NCBI GenBank assembly: GCA_025201375.1
Contig: JAIWZP010000001.1
Span: 916,501 to 980,500 of the forward strand
Origin: Gongronella butleri
Lineage: Eukaryota; Mucoromycota; Mucoromycetes; Mucorales; Cunninghamellaceae
Reading direction: 5' to 3'
Length of the DNA stretch: 64,000 bases
Shown: positions 1-10,068 of the stretch, in pieces
Layout of the letters: the number at the start of each line of letters is the position of its first letter
Position numbering within the stretch: the first letter of the stretch is position 1
Notes under the pieces: model-generated
What the model saw: the letters and a program-made list of their open reading frames with translations, nothing else
The model's database searches: none
What the model was told of the DNA's origin: nothing
Made by a program: the position numbers and the translations under genes

Positions 1-300
1 GATTGGCTCATTCCTTTTGCCGCGTTTTCCGCCTGCACGTTTGAATTTGAGCGCGTCATCGATTAAGGAGATGTGTAGAGAATCCAATTCTGAGCAACTT
101 TGTCCGCCACACCTTCCCCGGTTGTCTATTGATTTTCAGAGTTATCCGCTGTTGAAACTTTTGAAAATTGGATTTTCTGATTGGTGCAAAGAAAAATCGC
201 GGCCCCATTGGGCGACATGCATGCTGTTCGTGTCACCGACCCCTGATTACCCGAGAGTTCATGTCACCTTGCCCGAACCACGACGAAAATAGCGCGACAC
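1..300. other. Unassigned left edge
   Basis: No gene is recognised here. Short open frames exist on both strands but none has a family signature or convincing splice context. The stretch directly precedes the G/T-rich minisatellite. Confidence 0.4.
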
Positions 301-304
301 ACGT

Positions 305-1292
305 GTTTTTTTCCACACTGTGGATGTGCGGGTGTGGGTGGGCTGGGTATGGGGGTGTGGGGGTGTGGGTGTGGGTGTGGGTGTGGGTGTGGGTGGGCTG
401 GATGTGGTGCGTGGGGGTAGGCGTGGATGGGGGCAGGGGGTGAGGGGGTGTGGATGTGAGGGTGGTGGGGGCGGTGGGGGTGTTGTGGATGGGCAGGGTG
501 TGGGTGTGGGTGTGGGTCAATGTGTCAAAAAAAAACGTGACGTGACCTGACGTGACGCGTGAGTGTGGGTGTGTGGGGGGGGGAGGGGGCAGGGTGAGGG
601 GAGCGGTGGGGGTGTGGATGTGTGGATGTGAGGGTGGTGGGGGTGTGGATGTGGTGGGTGAAGTGGGTGTGTGGATGTGAGAGTGGGTGGGTGGTGGAGG
701 CGAGGGTGGTGGGGGTGTGGATGGGCAGCAGGACGTGGGGGTGAGTCAATGTGTAAAAAAAAAAAAAAAAGACGCGACGTGACGCGTGGGTGTGGTGGGT
801 GTGGGGAGGCAGGGTGGTGGGTGTGGTGGGTGTGTGGGGGGGGGAGGGGGCAGGGTGAGGGGAGCGGTGGGGGTGTGGATGTGTGGATGTGAGGGTGGTG
901 GGGGTGTGGATGTGGTGGGTGAAGTGGGTGTGTGGATGTGAGAGTGGGTGGGTGGTGGAGGCGAGGGTGGTGGGGGTGTGGATGGGCAGCAGGACGTGGG
1001 GGTGAGTCAATGTGTAAAAAAAAAAAAAAAAAGACGCGACGTGACGCGTGGGTGTGGTGGGTGTGGGGAGGCAGGGTGGTGGGTGTGGTGGGTGTGTGGG
1101 TGTGTGGATGTGTGGATGTGTGGATGTGAGGGTGATGGGGGTGGTGGTGTGGATGTGAGGGTCGTGGGTGTGGGGGTGATGAGAGGGGGGGTGAGGGTGA
1201 GGGTGGTGAGAGGGGGTGGTGGGTGGTGAGAGGGGGTGGTTGTGAGGGTGGTGAGGGGGGGTGGATGTGAGGGTGGTGGGTGTGGGTGTGAG
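305..1292. repeat. G/T-rich minisatellite with a 261-bp higher-order unit
   Basis: The + strand is almost pure G and T, built from short variants of GGGTGTGGATGTG and GGGTGTGG. A larger unit is superimposed. The block starting GTGTGGGGGGGGGAGGG at 571 recurs at 832 (period 261 bp), and both copies contain the same A-run (755-770 and 1016-1032) followed by GACGCGACGTGACGCG. A shorter, diverged version of that A-run and GACGTGACGCG junction lies near 526-560. Apparent long proline/threonine/histidine open frames on the minus strand come from the repeat and are not taken as genes. The strand asymmetry would allow G-quadruplex or triplex structures. Confidence 0.92.
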
Positions 1293-1600
1293 TGCGAGGC
1301 GCGTCGCACGTGTTGAAGGCAAAATAACGCGTTTGGCAAGATTTGCTTGCGCGGTGAGCCAGGAAAAAAGGGCATGCGGCGCGACTCACTTGGTTTTTTC
1401 GAATTCGCGCCAACACGCACAATGCCCGGTGTTACACAGACGTTGCACAACCCACGCTACAAATTCAATCGCCGCTTTAACGTGTCCAACACTCCTTTTT
1501 CTCTAAAGACCTCTTTACTTTCAACACTTTAAAGACCTCTTTCCTTCAAGCGAGACAAAGACCTGCGTACTAAGTACCTTTAGCGAACGGGCATCAAAGG
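1293..1600. other. Intergenic, no gene recognised
   Basis: A transition between the minisatellite and the family A repeat copy. It contains a short direct duplication around 1497-1548 (two AAAGACCTCTTT blocks). No coding signal was found. Confidence 0.4.
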
Positions 1601-1614
1601 GCCGTAGGCCCGCC

Positions 1615-2245
1615 CGTGAGCTAGTGAACAGATGAATGCAAAGTAGTGGGCAAATAGGACGCTTTTGGCGTATTCGAGTCCAAAAAAATTGGGCGCGCGG
1701 GTCCGCCTTGAGCACTGGGCCAGATTTAATGTCGTGACGCATTTTTCATTGGCGGGCAGGCAGGCTGTAAATTTTTTTCTGGAAGCACAGCAGGCCGCCG
1801 AAGTCTGAAAAACACGCTCTTCGGTTTTTAAAGGTACGTAAATCGTAAACGTGTACGTAAGTTTAGTGATTAGTGTATTGCAGCGTGATGCCTCAGGTAT
1901 CGAACAAACGATAGAATGCGTCAGTTTCTGTCCACTAAGATTGAAACATGGACGGATCAATTACTTTATTTGTACGCAAAATCCAAAAGGGATGAAAATC
2001 GTGCTTTTTGTGCATCTTCTTAGGCACTTGCTGAGATGCTGACTGATTTTTTTCAAGCTTGTGGAAGCTCAATTCTGTGAATATGGATAGGCAGGCAGTG
2101 CAGACAAGCCAGGATCACGTCTACCTAACCAAAATCGAAATTGCGAGTTTTCAGAGTTTTTGCAGGCCAAGTCGCCGAGATCTTAGTGCAATCCCTCCAA
2201 AAGACAAGCGCTATTACTGCTTTTGGCCGCTGATTCACTTATGAT
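1615..2245 (+). repeat. Interspersed repeat family A, copy 1
   Basis: This stretch aligns along its length with 32563-33185. Shared landmarks in order are CAGATGAATGCAAA, TGACGCATTTTTCATTGGCG, GCAGGCTGTAAA, AAGATTGAAACATGGACGG, AAGCTCAATT/AAGCTCAAAT and a final block near 2200-2240 (AAGCGCTATTACTGCTTTTGG versus AAGCGCTTTTGCCGCTTTTGG). Identity by eye is roughly 70-80 percent with small indels. No open frame is conserved between the copies, so this looks like a decayed non-autonomous element or an old duplicated non-coding sequence. Confidence 0.75.
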
Positions 2246-2636
2246 ACATCAAGCAGCACAATCTTGAGACAAGCGAGTATAGCACTTAACGATGCACTCT
2301 ATTATTTGTCGCGTATTTTGAATGAAATTATCTGGAGTGAGAGAAAGGCGTTCCTGATATTTGCGTAACAGATCGAACACAAGCAGCACACTTGCAGCAA
2401 GCAATGAAATATGTGCACATGGATGCCACAAAATAAATCAAAAAGTGCAGAGCTTGGTAATGAGCGATAAATTGAATATCTGTGTGCTTTTTTTTTTTTT
2501 TTGAACTGCAAGCCCGCCCTGACCAGCGATGCATTGAAGTCCTCAAATGGCAAGCGGGAGTACAATTTGCCCCACATTGCCCTTCTTTCCACTTTTTTTT
2601 TTGCCTGTGTTTTTATTTATTACAACGCCCTATGCG
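2246..2636. other. Upstream region of the CDK8-like gene
   Basis: No gene is recognised. T-runs lie at 2489-2502 and 2593-2602, directly upstream of the kinase start. T-runs before start codons recur at other genes in this window (for example 10021-10043 and 53401-53425). Confidence 0.4.
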
Positions 2637-4508
2637 ATGTCTATGACGGAGTACAAGCTGAAGCGCGATGCATGTCGCCCCAAGGTCCTTGACAAGTACG
2701 ACATCATTGGATTCATCAGCTCTGGCACGTACGGTCGCGTGTACAAGGCCCGATCAAAGAACAAGTAAAGTCCATACCCCTTCAAAACCCCCTTTTGGCG
2801 TTTGTATGTTGCTGACACACCCCTCATGTGTATTTTTTTTCTCTTTCTTTTTGCTGCCACCTAGAGATGATACCCGCGAATTTGCCATTAAAAAGTTCAA
2901 ACCAGACCGTGATGGCGACATGTACCAATACACTGGCATATCGCAGTCGGCTTGTCGTGAAATCGCGGTAAATCGCCCGTGTTCTTCTGTTTTGGACCAA
3001 TGCACTGACACGCCGCATCTCCCCCTTTATTTTTTGTAGCTGTGCCGTGAACTGGATCATCCGAATGTTGTTGGCCTTGAAGAGGTGTTATTAGAGGACA
3101 AGGCTATTTTCATGGTGTTTGAATATGCCGAGCATGACTTTTTGGTAAAAAAAGGATTGCCGCAAATGCGCAGCGCACCACCTCGAGAGACGCGCAAGCT
3201 CATTTTTTTTTTTTTTCGCTTTTTAGCAAATTATTCATCATCATCTGCATATTGAGCGCAAACCCATCCAAGAGGTCGTTGTAAAATCTCTGCTGTGGCA
3301 GCTCATCAATGGCGTCGCCTATCTGCATGCCAATTGGGTCCTACATCGTGATCTCAAGCCTGCCAATGGTAAGGCGCGCGCGCGCCCTTCTTTTTTTTTT
3401 TTTAAGTCAAACCAGGACGCATCTCATTTTTTTTTTCATCTATTTAGTGCTGCTGACCAGCGATGGCATTGTCAAGACAGGTTAGACATCCGATGATTCA
3501 ATGCGTTGAGGAGCGTGCGCGTGTCGTGTTTTTGCTGTTCTCGAGAGTGCTCATCCCTATTTTTCTAAATGTTGTGTCCCTACAGGTGATCTTGGTCTGG
3601 CGCGCCTCTTCAACAAGCCATTGCAGCCGCTGTTCAACGGCGACAAGGTGGTTGTCACCATCTGGTACCGCGCGCCGGAGCTGTTGTTTGGCTCCCGGCA
3701 TTATACCAAAGCGGTAGACATGTGGGCCATTGGGTGCATTTTTGGCGAGCTGCTTGCACTCAAGCCAATCTTCAAGGGCGACGAGGCTAAAATGGACAAC
3801 AAAAAAAACGTCCCGTTCCAGCGCAACCAATTGCTCAAAATCTTTGAAGTCCTTGGCACACCAACGAGTAAATGCAGACAACGAACCTTTCATCCCGTTG
3901 GAACTCACGCGTTTCTTTTGCAAATTAGAGGAACGATGGCCGACCATTGATCAATTGCCGGATTACAATCAGCTCAGCACCTTTACACCGTGAGTGACAG
4001 GCAGGAGAACACAAGCGAGCCGCAGCCAACGCCAAGCTGCCCGTGTAAAAGGTCTGGTTTGCTCATTTTACTTTTTTTTCGGGAAAACAGATGCTCCAAT
4101 AATTTGAAGCAAGCGTACCAGATGATGCCAGGGCACAAGAGCGAGGCAGGGTTCAATTTGCTTACGCAGATGCTAGAGTATGACCCTGCAAAGCGCATCA
4201 CGGCCGAAAAAGCATTGAGCCACCCGTACTTCCAAGAAGAACCCAAGCCAGTGACAAAGTAAGACTTCCCCCCCCCCATTTATTTTTTTTATTTTTTTGC
4301 TTTGCCCCACCCCTGATTCACCGTTAATTAATTCATCCGCTCTATTGGCCATTGCTCATCTTTTTACTATCATTGTAGTGTGCTGACCCAGCAAAATCTC
4401 GAGTACCCGCTGCGAAGGATCACGCAAGAAGATAATGACATCAAGTCGAGCCGTAGCAACAAGGACGATCATCATGCAAGACAGGCAAAGAAAGCACGGC
4501 ATGCCTGA
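2637..4508 (+). CDS. CDK8/SRB10-type cyclin-dependent kinase of the Mediator kinase module
   Basis: Nine exons: 2637-2764, 2865-2967, 3040-3144, 3227-3368, 3448-3480, 3586-3867, 3929-3989, 4091-4258, 4379-4508, all joined in frame at GT/AG introns. The glycine loop ([11 protein letters not shown]) follows a short N-terminus. [11 protein letters not shown] is the CDK8 form of the PSTAIRE helix. [17 protein letters not shown], a DLG magnesium loop, [13 protein letters not shown] and ARHYTKA-like [21 protein letters not shown] follow in order. The last exon is a basic, hydrophilic tail. By family, CDK8 with cyclin C phosphorylates RNA polymerase II and transcription factors in the nucleus. DLG in place of DFG fits CDK8, whose human form has DMG. 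The first ATG of the conserved frame, at 2637, was chosen; another in-frame ATG lies two codons on. Confidence 0.93.
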
Positions 4509-5447
4509 AACCAATAAACAGCATATTTGGCCCGCCCCATCCATTTCCTTTTGCATCCCGCATTTTTTTTTTTTTTTAGCCGTGTTCCAAAGTTTTGGCC
4601 TGTGCGGCAGGAAAAGCGGGCTTGCGGCGGACCAATGGGTGCTAATGGATGGCCAAGTAAAAAGCGCCCAGCATGGCCCCTTTTTATGTTTGCAAGCCCA
4701 TTGGTCTCATCCCAAGTCCAGACCATGCTGGAAAAGAGTTGTGCTGAAAGCAAAGGAACAATGCGTGCACGAGTAAGAGCGCGACCGATTGAGAGTGAGG
4801 ACTGAGGACGGGGTTCTCGAGGCAACGTGTGACAAACCGACACATGGTGCAAATGCCGCTTTTTTTTCTTTTTTGCACTGTGATTGAGACGCGCCCAAAA
4901 TGACCCATTCGGTTGATGTGCAGCGAACAAGAGGGTGGAAGATGGCAAAAAGACATCGCGTCGTGCCATTGAGCCTCAGGGTGGCCATTGATTTCACGTT
5001 TAAGCCCGTTTTCTCACCCGGTGCTCGTTTTGAAGTTGCTGCATCCGAGAACAAGACCAGCAACGGTGCCATGGTGGCAATATTTGACGCGCGAGAAAAA
5101 CAAAAAAAGGAGTGCTGCATAATCTCCATGTCCCGTGGTCTAGCAAACTAGGGATTTCCCACACGGCTGCCCGTAAACAAAAGGCTGTGATATTGATTAG
5201 ACACGCCTATTTTTTTTTGCTGTCGCTGCGCTCAATGCTCTTTGCCGACCCCAGCCAGTTCGCTGAAACTTCCAAATTTGGGCGGTTTTGATTGGGGTGA
5301 AGCGGGTTCTCGCATTTTTTTCCCCTGTTGCTTGCTTTTTGGCGGCCCCCGTCCCTCTTCTTCTCACCTGTTCTCTTGGCTACCCTCTTTCTTTTTTTTT
5401 ACTGCTCTTGGTTGCCGCCGAATGCTTCTCTAGTCAAGCAGTCAAAG
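4509..5447. other. Intergenic, about 940 bp, no gene recognised
   Basis: Short open frames, including one of 83 codons from 4900, lack recognisable domains and splice support. An imperfect inverted pair, GGACCAATGGG near 4629 and GCCCATTGGTC near 4697, includes CCAAT boxes. The right part is T-rich and carries the promoter of the hydrolase gene. Confidence 0.4.
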
Positions 5448-6733
5448 ATGATGTTAGCATTCATCCTTTATATTCTCTATTTTTTAATTATTACCACCAT
5501 CGCCATATCAACTCTCTTGTACATTTACCAATGCGATATTCTATATGCGTCCGGGTTCCCCAAAGGGTCCAGGACAAAGGTAAAAGCGCGGCAAATTGGC
5601 AAAAAAAAAAAAAAAAAAAAAAAGAGGCGACTCACCATTTTTTTAGGTGTCCAAGCCGTCCGACTATGGCCTGCCCGACAATGAGGAGGTCCTGATCACC
5701 AAAGATGGCGTCAAATTGCGCTGTTACGTGCTCATCCAACCTGACGAGGCTCTGGCTCTCCGGTCACCAACAATCCTTAGCTTTCATGTAAGTCCAATGG
5801 CACGCAAAAGAAGGAATTGGAGATGCTCATCTTTTTTTTGTGCTTTTGTTCCTTGTAGGCCAATGCTGGAAATATGGTAAGATGGGACACGAGTCGTGTG
5901 ACCAGCGCGCGAGGCAAAAGTTGGGCATCATGCTGACGCGTTTTTTCTTTTTCTTTTTTATTCCTTTTTTTGCACAGGGACATCGACTTCCTATTGCTCA
6001 AGTATTATACCAAAAACTAGGCTACAATGTGGTGACGCTTTCATACCGAGGATATGGTCTGAGCGAGGGCAAGGCGAACGAAAAGGGGCTGCAAATCGAC
6101 GCACAGACCGCGGTCGACTTTATCAAGGACCACCCCATCCTGAGGTACACGCAACTCGTTGCCCATGGCCAATCGCTTGGTGGTGCCGTTGCTGCCTACG
6201 TAGTCAGCCACAACGAGGACGATTTTGATGGCCTGATTTTGGAAAACACGTTCTTGAGCGTCGTAAAGTCACCCAATTGGGCACATGGCGGCATTTGCTC
6301 ACGGCCCCTCGCCCCCCCTTTTTTTTTTCTTTCTTTCTTTAGCCATTGCTTATTCCTCACATTTTTCCAGCATTGCGACACCTCGTGTACCTGTGCAATC
6401 AGAAATGGCGCACGTACAAGAGCTTGGCAGCAATCCAGCGCGTGCCCATCCTGTTCCTGGCGAGCGTCCAAGATGAATTGGTGCCGCCGAGTCACATGGC
6501 CAAGCTGTACGAGGTGGCCACCACCATGAAAGTGTGGAAATCATTCGATACAGGCACGCACAATGACGCGTGTCTTCAGGTAAAAAAAATGCTTTTCCAT
6601 AGAAAAAAAGGGGGAAGGGGATGAAAACTCGTTGCTGATGCTCTTTTTTTTTGCAATGCAGACGGGCTACTTTGAAACCATTGAAGAGTTTATCCGCGAT
6701 CATGTCATGGATGAAATGGACAGCACCTGGTGA
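5448..6733 (+). CDS. Alpha/beta hydrolase, ABHD13/BEM46 family, membrane-anchored
   Basis: Six exons (5448-5579, 5647-5787, 5859-5876, 5978-6262, 6343-6579, 6662-6733) give a 294-residue protein. Residues about 3-25 form one hydrophobic N-terminal helix, so this is likely a signal-anchored protein with a lumenal or extracytosolic catalytic domain. The third exon is only 18 nt and encodes ANAGNM, completing the FHANAGN(M/I)GHR motif typical of ABHD13/BEM46. The nucleophile serine lies in AHGQSLGG. The acid is probably the Asp of SVQDELVPPSH and the histidine that of TGTHND. Substrate is unknown for the family; yeast BEM46 relatives act at the ER or plasma membrane in polarity. Poly(A) signal AATAAA lies near 6771. 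Confidence 0.92.
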
Positions 6734-7179
6734 AATGATCTTTTTGGCAATTTTGTCACTCTTTTGCAAAAAATAAAAAAAAGCTCCAATCACCGGATGC
6801 ACAATGTGCCAAGTTCCAAGAGGCCCTCATTGTTTCACAGCAACCCTTTTTTGCAGCTGCGTCGCTCTTTGTATTTTTTTTTTTCAATGGAGAAGGGGAC
6901 CTCACCTCCCTTTTTTTTTTTTTTTCCTCTTTCTCTTTTTCCCTCGCTTTTTTTTCTCTTCTTTTTTGCCTCTTGCATATATTCACAAGCTCGCTCACAC
7001 ACGCCGTCTATTCCACCTTTTTGTTGGACTTGTCTAGCTATTGTCGCTTGCACCGCTATTTATTGGCCCCAATTTTCCCTCTTTCCCCTCTTTTTTTTTT
7101 GTCGTCACTTTTCGGCTAATAGTTTGCTCTGTTTGCGCCTTTTTTATATTCTCTCTCTTCCGATATATGCTATTGTGAC
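6734..7179. other. Intergenic, pyrimidine-rich promoter
   Basis: The 3' flank of the hydrolase gene includes an AATAAA-like signal near 6771. It is followed by dense T-runs and CT-rich sequence up to the start of the next gene. No gene was found. Confidence 0.4.
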
Positions 7180-8317
7180 ATGTCGACAACCACGGTCTCA
7201 CGGTCAGAGCCTGTACCTATTCCACCGGTGAATAGCCAGTCTTATTCGTACCGAGAAATGGTCAAACAGCTCACAGCGCAGGCTCCCCAGCCATATGGCG
7301 CTATCCCTCCTATGAAACGCAAGAAAAAGAAACGCTCTCGCCAGGCTGTGCGACGCATGTCCCACGTGGAGAATTGGGTTGCCGTCGACAGCAAAGAAAG
7401 TCTTCCGGACGAAGAGGAATTGGTACAAAAAAAAAAACGAGAAAACATGATAAAAAAAAATGCACGATGGCTGATGTATTTGCCAATTTTTTTTTCTACA
7501 ACAGGAGCACTCGCCTATGGACAATTTCTTGTCATTTGACTTTTTGACAGGGATTCTGCCGCTGCATATGCCACCACCGTCGCTCAGTGACCCAATGTTC
7601 CAACAACAACTTCAACAGCCGCCACCTGCACCGACAGAAAAGACGTTTTCTATGGATGACGAGGATGAAGAAGAAGACGATGACGATGATGACGATGAGA
7701 ATGACGAAGAGGACGATTTCGACGATTTCTCGCCGCCGGCATTGACGGCCGACGATGAGGCAAGCAAGCGATTAACGGGTCGGCGCTCAATTCCATCGTT
7801 TACAAAGTCACATACGCCGTCGATCAGCACAACCACGTCGTACGCCATGTCTTCGTCACCACCAGATAGCCGCACCAAATGGATGGACACGCTGTCCAAA
7901 TTGCGCGCATTGTCTACATCCACGTCGCCATCGTCTTCTGGTGCCACGTCGCCCATGCAGCGGCCATCACCGTCCACGTCGTCATCGTCATTCAATCCAA
8001 TTCAGAGAAAGCCCGTGTTCACACGCAAGGACAAGGGCTTCATCCCAATGCCTCCACCGCCGAGGCGAAAACGATCGTCGCGCAAGCGCCGCTCAGAAGC
8101 AACCACACAACCACGCTTTGATCCCACCACAAATACCTACACTAGAGATACCCGCGCCAATTCAGACCATCTGCGTATGATTGCCGCCGAACTCAACATG
8201 ATGCGCGCAAGAAAGCTCTTTTCGCCACTCAAACCTCGCGGCTTCCTTCCAAGACGCAAGGATCCTTTTGTCTGTGGCGAAGCACGCCCACGCTCGCCAT
8301 TATGCTCGAGCGAATGA
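7180..8317 (+). CDS. Acidic, serine-rich hypothetical protein, probably nuclear
   Basis: Two exons (7180-7422, 7505-8317) joined by an 82-nt intron give 351 residues. Near residues 45-55 is a basic cluster (KRKKKKRSR) that could be a nuclear localisation signal. Residues about 125-150 are almost all Asp and Glu. A long Ser/Thr/Pro stretch follows, then a second basic patch (PPPPRRKRSSRKRR). The C-terminal part (NSDHLRMIAAELNMMRARK, then SPLKPRGFLPRRKDPFV) is the least low-complexity segment and looks like a conserved motif. I do not recognise a domain. The charge pattern suggests a chromatin or transcription-related role, but that is inference. A poly(A) signal AATAAA lies near 8505. Confidence 0.72.
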
Positions 8318-9042
8318 AATGTATTTATGCCACTCTCTCACTCTCTCCCCCCCTTACTTTATCTCAATGGGCATTCGCGCAAAAAAAAAAAAAAAACACA
8401 CGCACAAAAAATGCCCTTGTTCCTTTTTTTCACGCGCTCCCTTTCCTTGGTTCCCCCCCCCCCAACTTCCCCCCTCCCCTTCCTTGCCCCCCACCCCCCA
8501 AACGAATAAATATGTATGATTTCTCGCTCTCCTTGATCCGCCCATGCCACTTTTTTTCAGGTTTCCATGTTTTCCAGAGATTGCTCTATGTGTTGTATGC
8601 GCGCACGCACCTCAATTGGCATGCCAATGGCTTCTCAGTTTGCCAATGGCACTTGTTACCTCTCTCACGCTTCTCTGGCCGCCCCTCCCTGTTTTTACTC
8701 TCTCTTTTTTTTCGCGCCCACAAACACGCGCGCCACGCCCATTTGCCCCTATGTTTTTTCTTCTCTTTTGCACCGGCACACCTGTTTGGCAGCCGGTGTA
8801 ACGCGGCCGGTTCTCCAAAAGGGCATGCCGAGTTGCACACCGTTTTTGTCGGTGTCACGCCAAACAAGGACACGGGTGCCAAACAACAAGATGTGGGCAT
8901 GTCATTTTATCTTTTTATTGAATTAGGTTACGTGAACGAGTGGCAGGGGGTATAGACAAAGAGGGGGAATGAACGGAATTGATCTTGCTACAAACAAAAA
9001 AAATAAAAGAGAGACTGCTGTGTGTATTTCAGAAAAAAAAGG
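8318..9042. other. Intergenic between convergent genes
   Basis: No gene is recognised. Pyrimidine-rich and C-rich tracts (near 8452-8500) dominate. AATAAA near 8505 serves the upstream gene. TTTTATTG near 8911 reads AATAAAA on the minus strand and suits the 3' end of the minus-strand gene that follows. Confidence 0.4.
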
Positions 9043-9558
9043 TCAAACACCGGGAATGATGATTGATTGCGTCCATTGAGCATGAACTTGTGCATGACGG
9101 CGGCGTGGAGAAGGAGGCGGTGCACGCAATAAAGGGTGTTGCCGCAAATGGGTAGGGCCAGGTTGCAATGGCATACCATTGGAGGGCACCACGGCCTCAT
9201 CCGTATCAACATCCATGCCATCTTGCGGAAACAGCTGCGAGAACAAGGGGAACCGGGGCCGTTTCGCCTTTTTCGTGAGGCTCGGCTGCGACGCGCTACG
9301 ACGCGGCGATTTGCCAAAGTATCGATGCGGATCCACCTCGAAATACTCGGTAAAACGCGATCGCACCTTGCTAACACGGCTCACCGACGGCGACACGGGC
9401 GCAGAAAGCGGCCCACACTCCATCATCGAGGGCATCTCCAGCGGCTCAAACATCAGACGCGGCAGTTCTAATGTCTTTGTTTCAAAACGATCTTGGACAG
9501 GGTCATAAGCTGATAATTTCATGATGCCAGCTTCGAAAAAGAGAGTGGACGACGACAT
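9043..9558 (-). CDS. Hypothetical protein, 171 residues
   Basis: A single uninterrupted frame. The first in-frame ATG (CAT at 9556-9558, MSSSTLFFE) was chosen; further upstream only a TTG and A/T-rich sequence occur. The product is hydrophilic, rich in Pro, Ser, Arg and His. It includes a RFTEYFEVDPHRYFG segment and basic patches (SPRRSASQPS, KKAKRPRF), with no membrane segment or recognised domain. It is divergently arranged with the glycosyltransferase at 10069 across about 510 bp. Function is unknown. Confidence 0.6.
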   Translation of the reverse strand: MSSSTLFFEAGIMKLSAYDPVQDRFETKTLELPRLMFEPLEMPSMMECGPLSAPVSPSVSRVSKVRSRFTEYFEVDPHRYFGKSPRRSASQPSLTKKAKRPRFPLFSQLFPQDGMDVDTDEAVVPSNGMPLQPGPTHLRQHPLLRAPPPSPRRRHAQVHAQWTQSIIIPGV

Positions 9559-10068
9559 TTGCAAAAAAAAAAGGAACGAAAGATAAAGGGAGAGGGGGCG
9601 AGAGCCAGAGAGCGCGAAAATGATGATAAAAAGAACGAAAAAGAAGAATGATCAAAGAGATTGGAACATGGATTGAAAAAAAAAAAGTAAGCGAGGAGGG
9701 GGCCCGCCGAGGATGTGGGGGGGGGCGTGGCACAAACATGACATGAATGGGATTTTTTTTGTTTGGGTTTGCATTGCACCAAGCAGGTTGCCACGAGATG
9801 GCCTCCTTTTTTGCTGGGTTTCTTTTTTTTTTTGCGAAGCGAAATGATCTTTTTTCTCTCGTCTTGGCAAACCACCCAAATAGATCAGCCATTTGGCCAA
9901 TCAGCGTTCAGATCGGGCTAGTGGAGGGTCTCACTTTTTGCTGCACACCGCAAGCAAATCCCCATTTTGTGATTTTGTGCTTTTTTGCTCTTTTCTTTTC
10001 TTTTTTTCTCTTTTTTACCTTCTTTTTTTTTTTTTTTTTTTTTACACACGCCGACGCAAAAGAAAGCT
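9559..10068. promoter_or_regulatory. Shared divergent promoter region
   Basis: This interval separates two outward-facing genes. A CCAAT box lies at 9897-9901 (GGCCAATCAGCG), and long T-runs (9999-10043) sit just before the glycosyltransferase start. Bidirectional use is inferred from layout. Confidence 0.5.

Noticed and set aside
305..1292. True telomeric repeat
   Set aside because: The unit is irregular and carries A-runs, and the window continues with ordinary sequence on its left side, so a chromosome end cannot be claimed.
517..1422. Long His/Thr/Pro frames on the minus strand of the minisatellite (up to 301 codons)
   Set aside because: They are translations of CA/CCA-type repeats; all three minus frames are open with similar content and there is no start context or splice evidence.
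8302..8955. 217-codon + strand frame downstream of the acidic hypothetical protein
   Set aside because: It is in 3' flanking pyrimidine-rich sequence, crosses homopolymers and overlaps minus-strand frames of similar quality.
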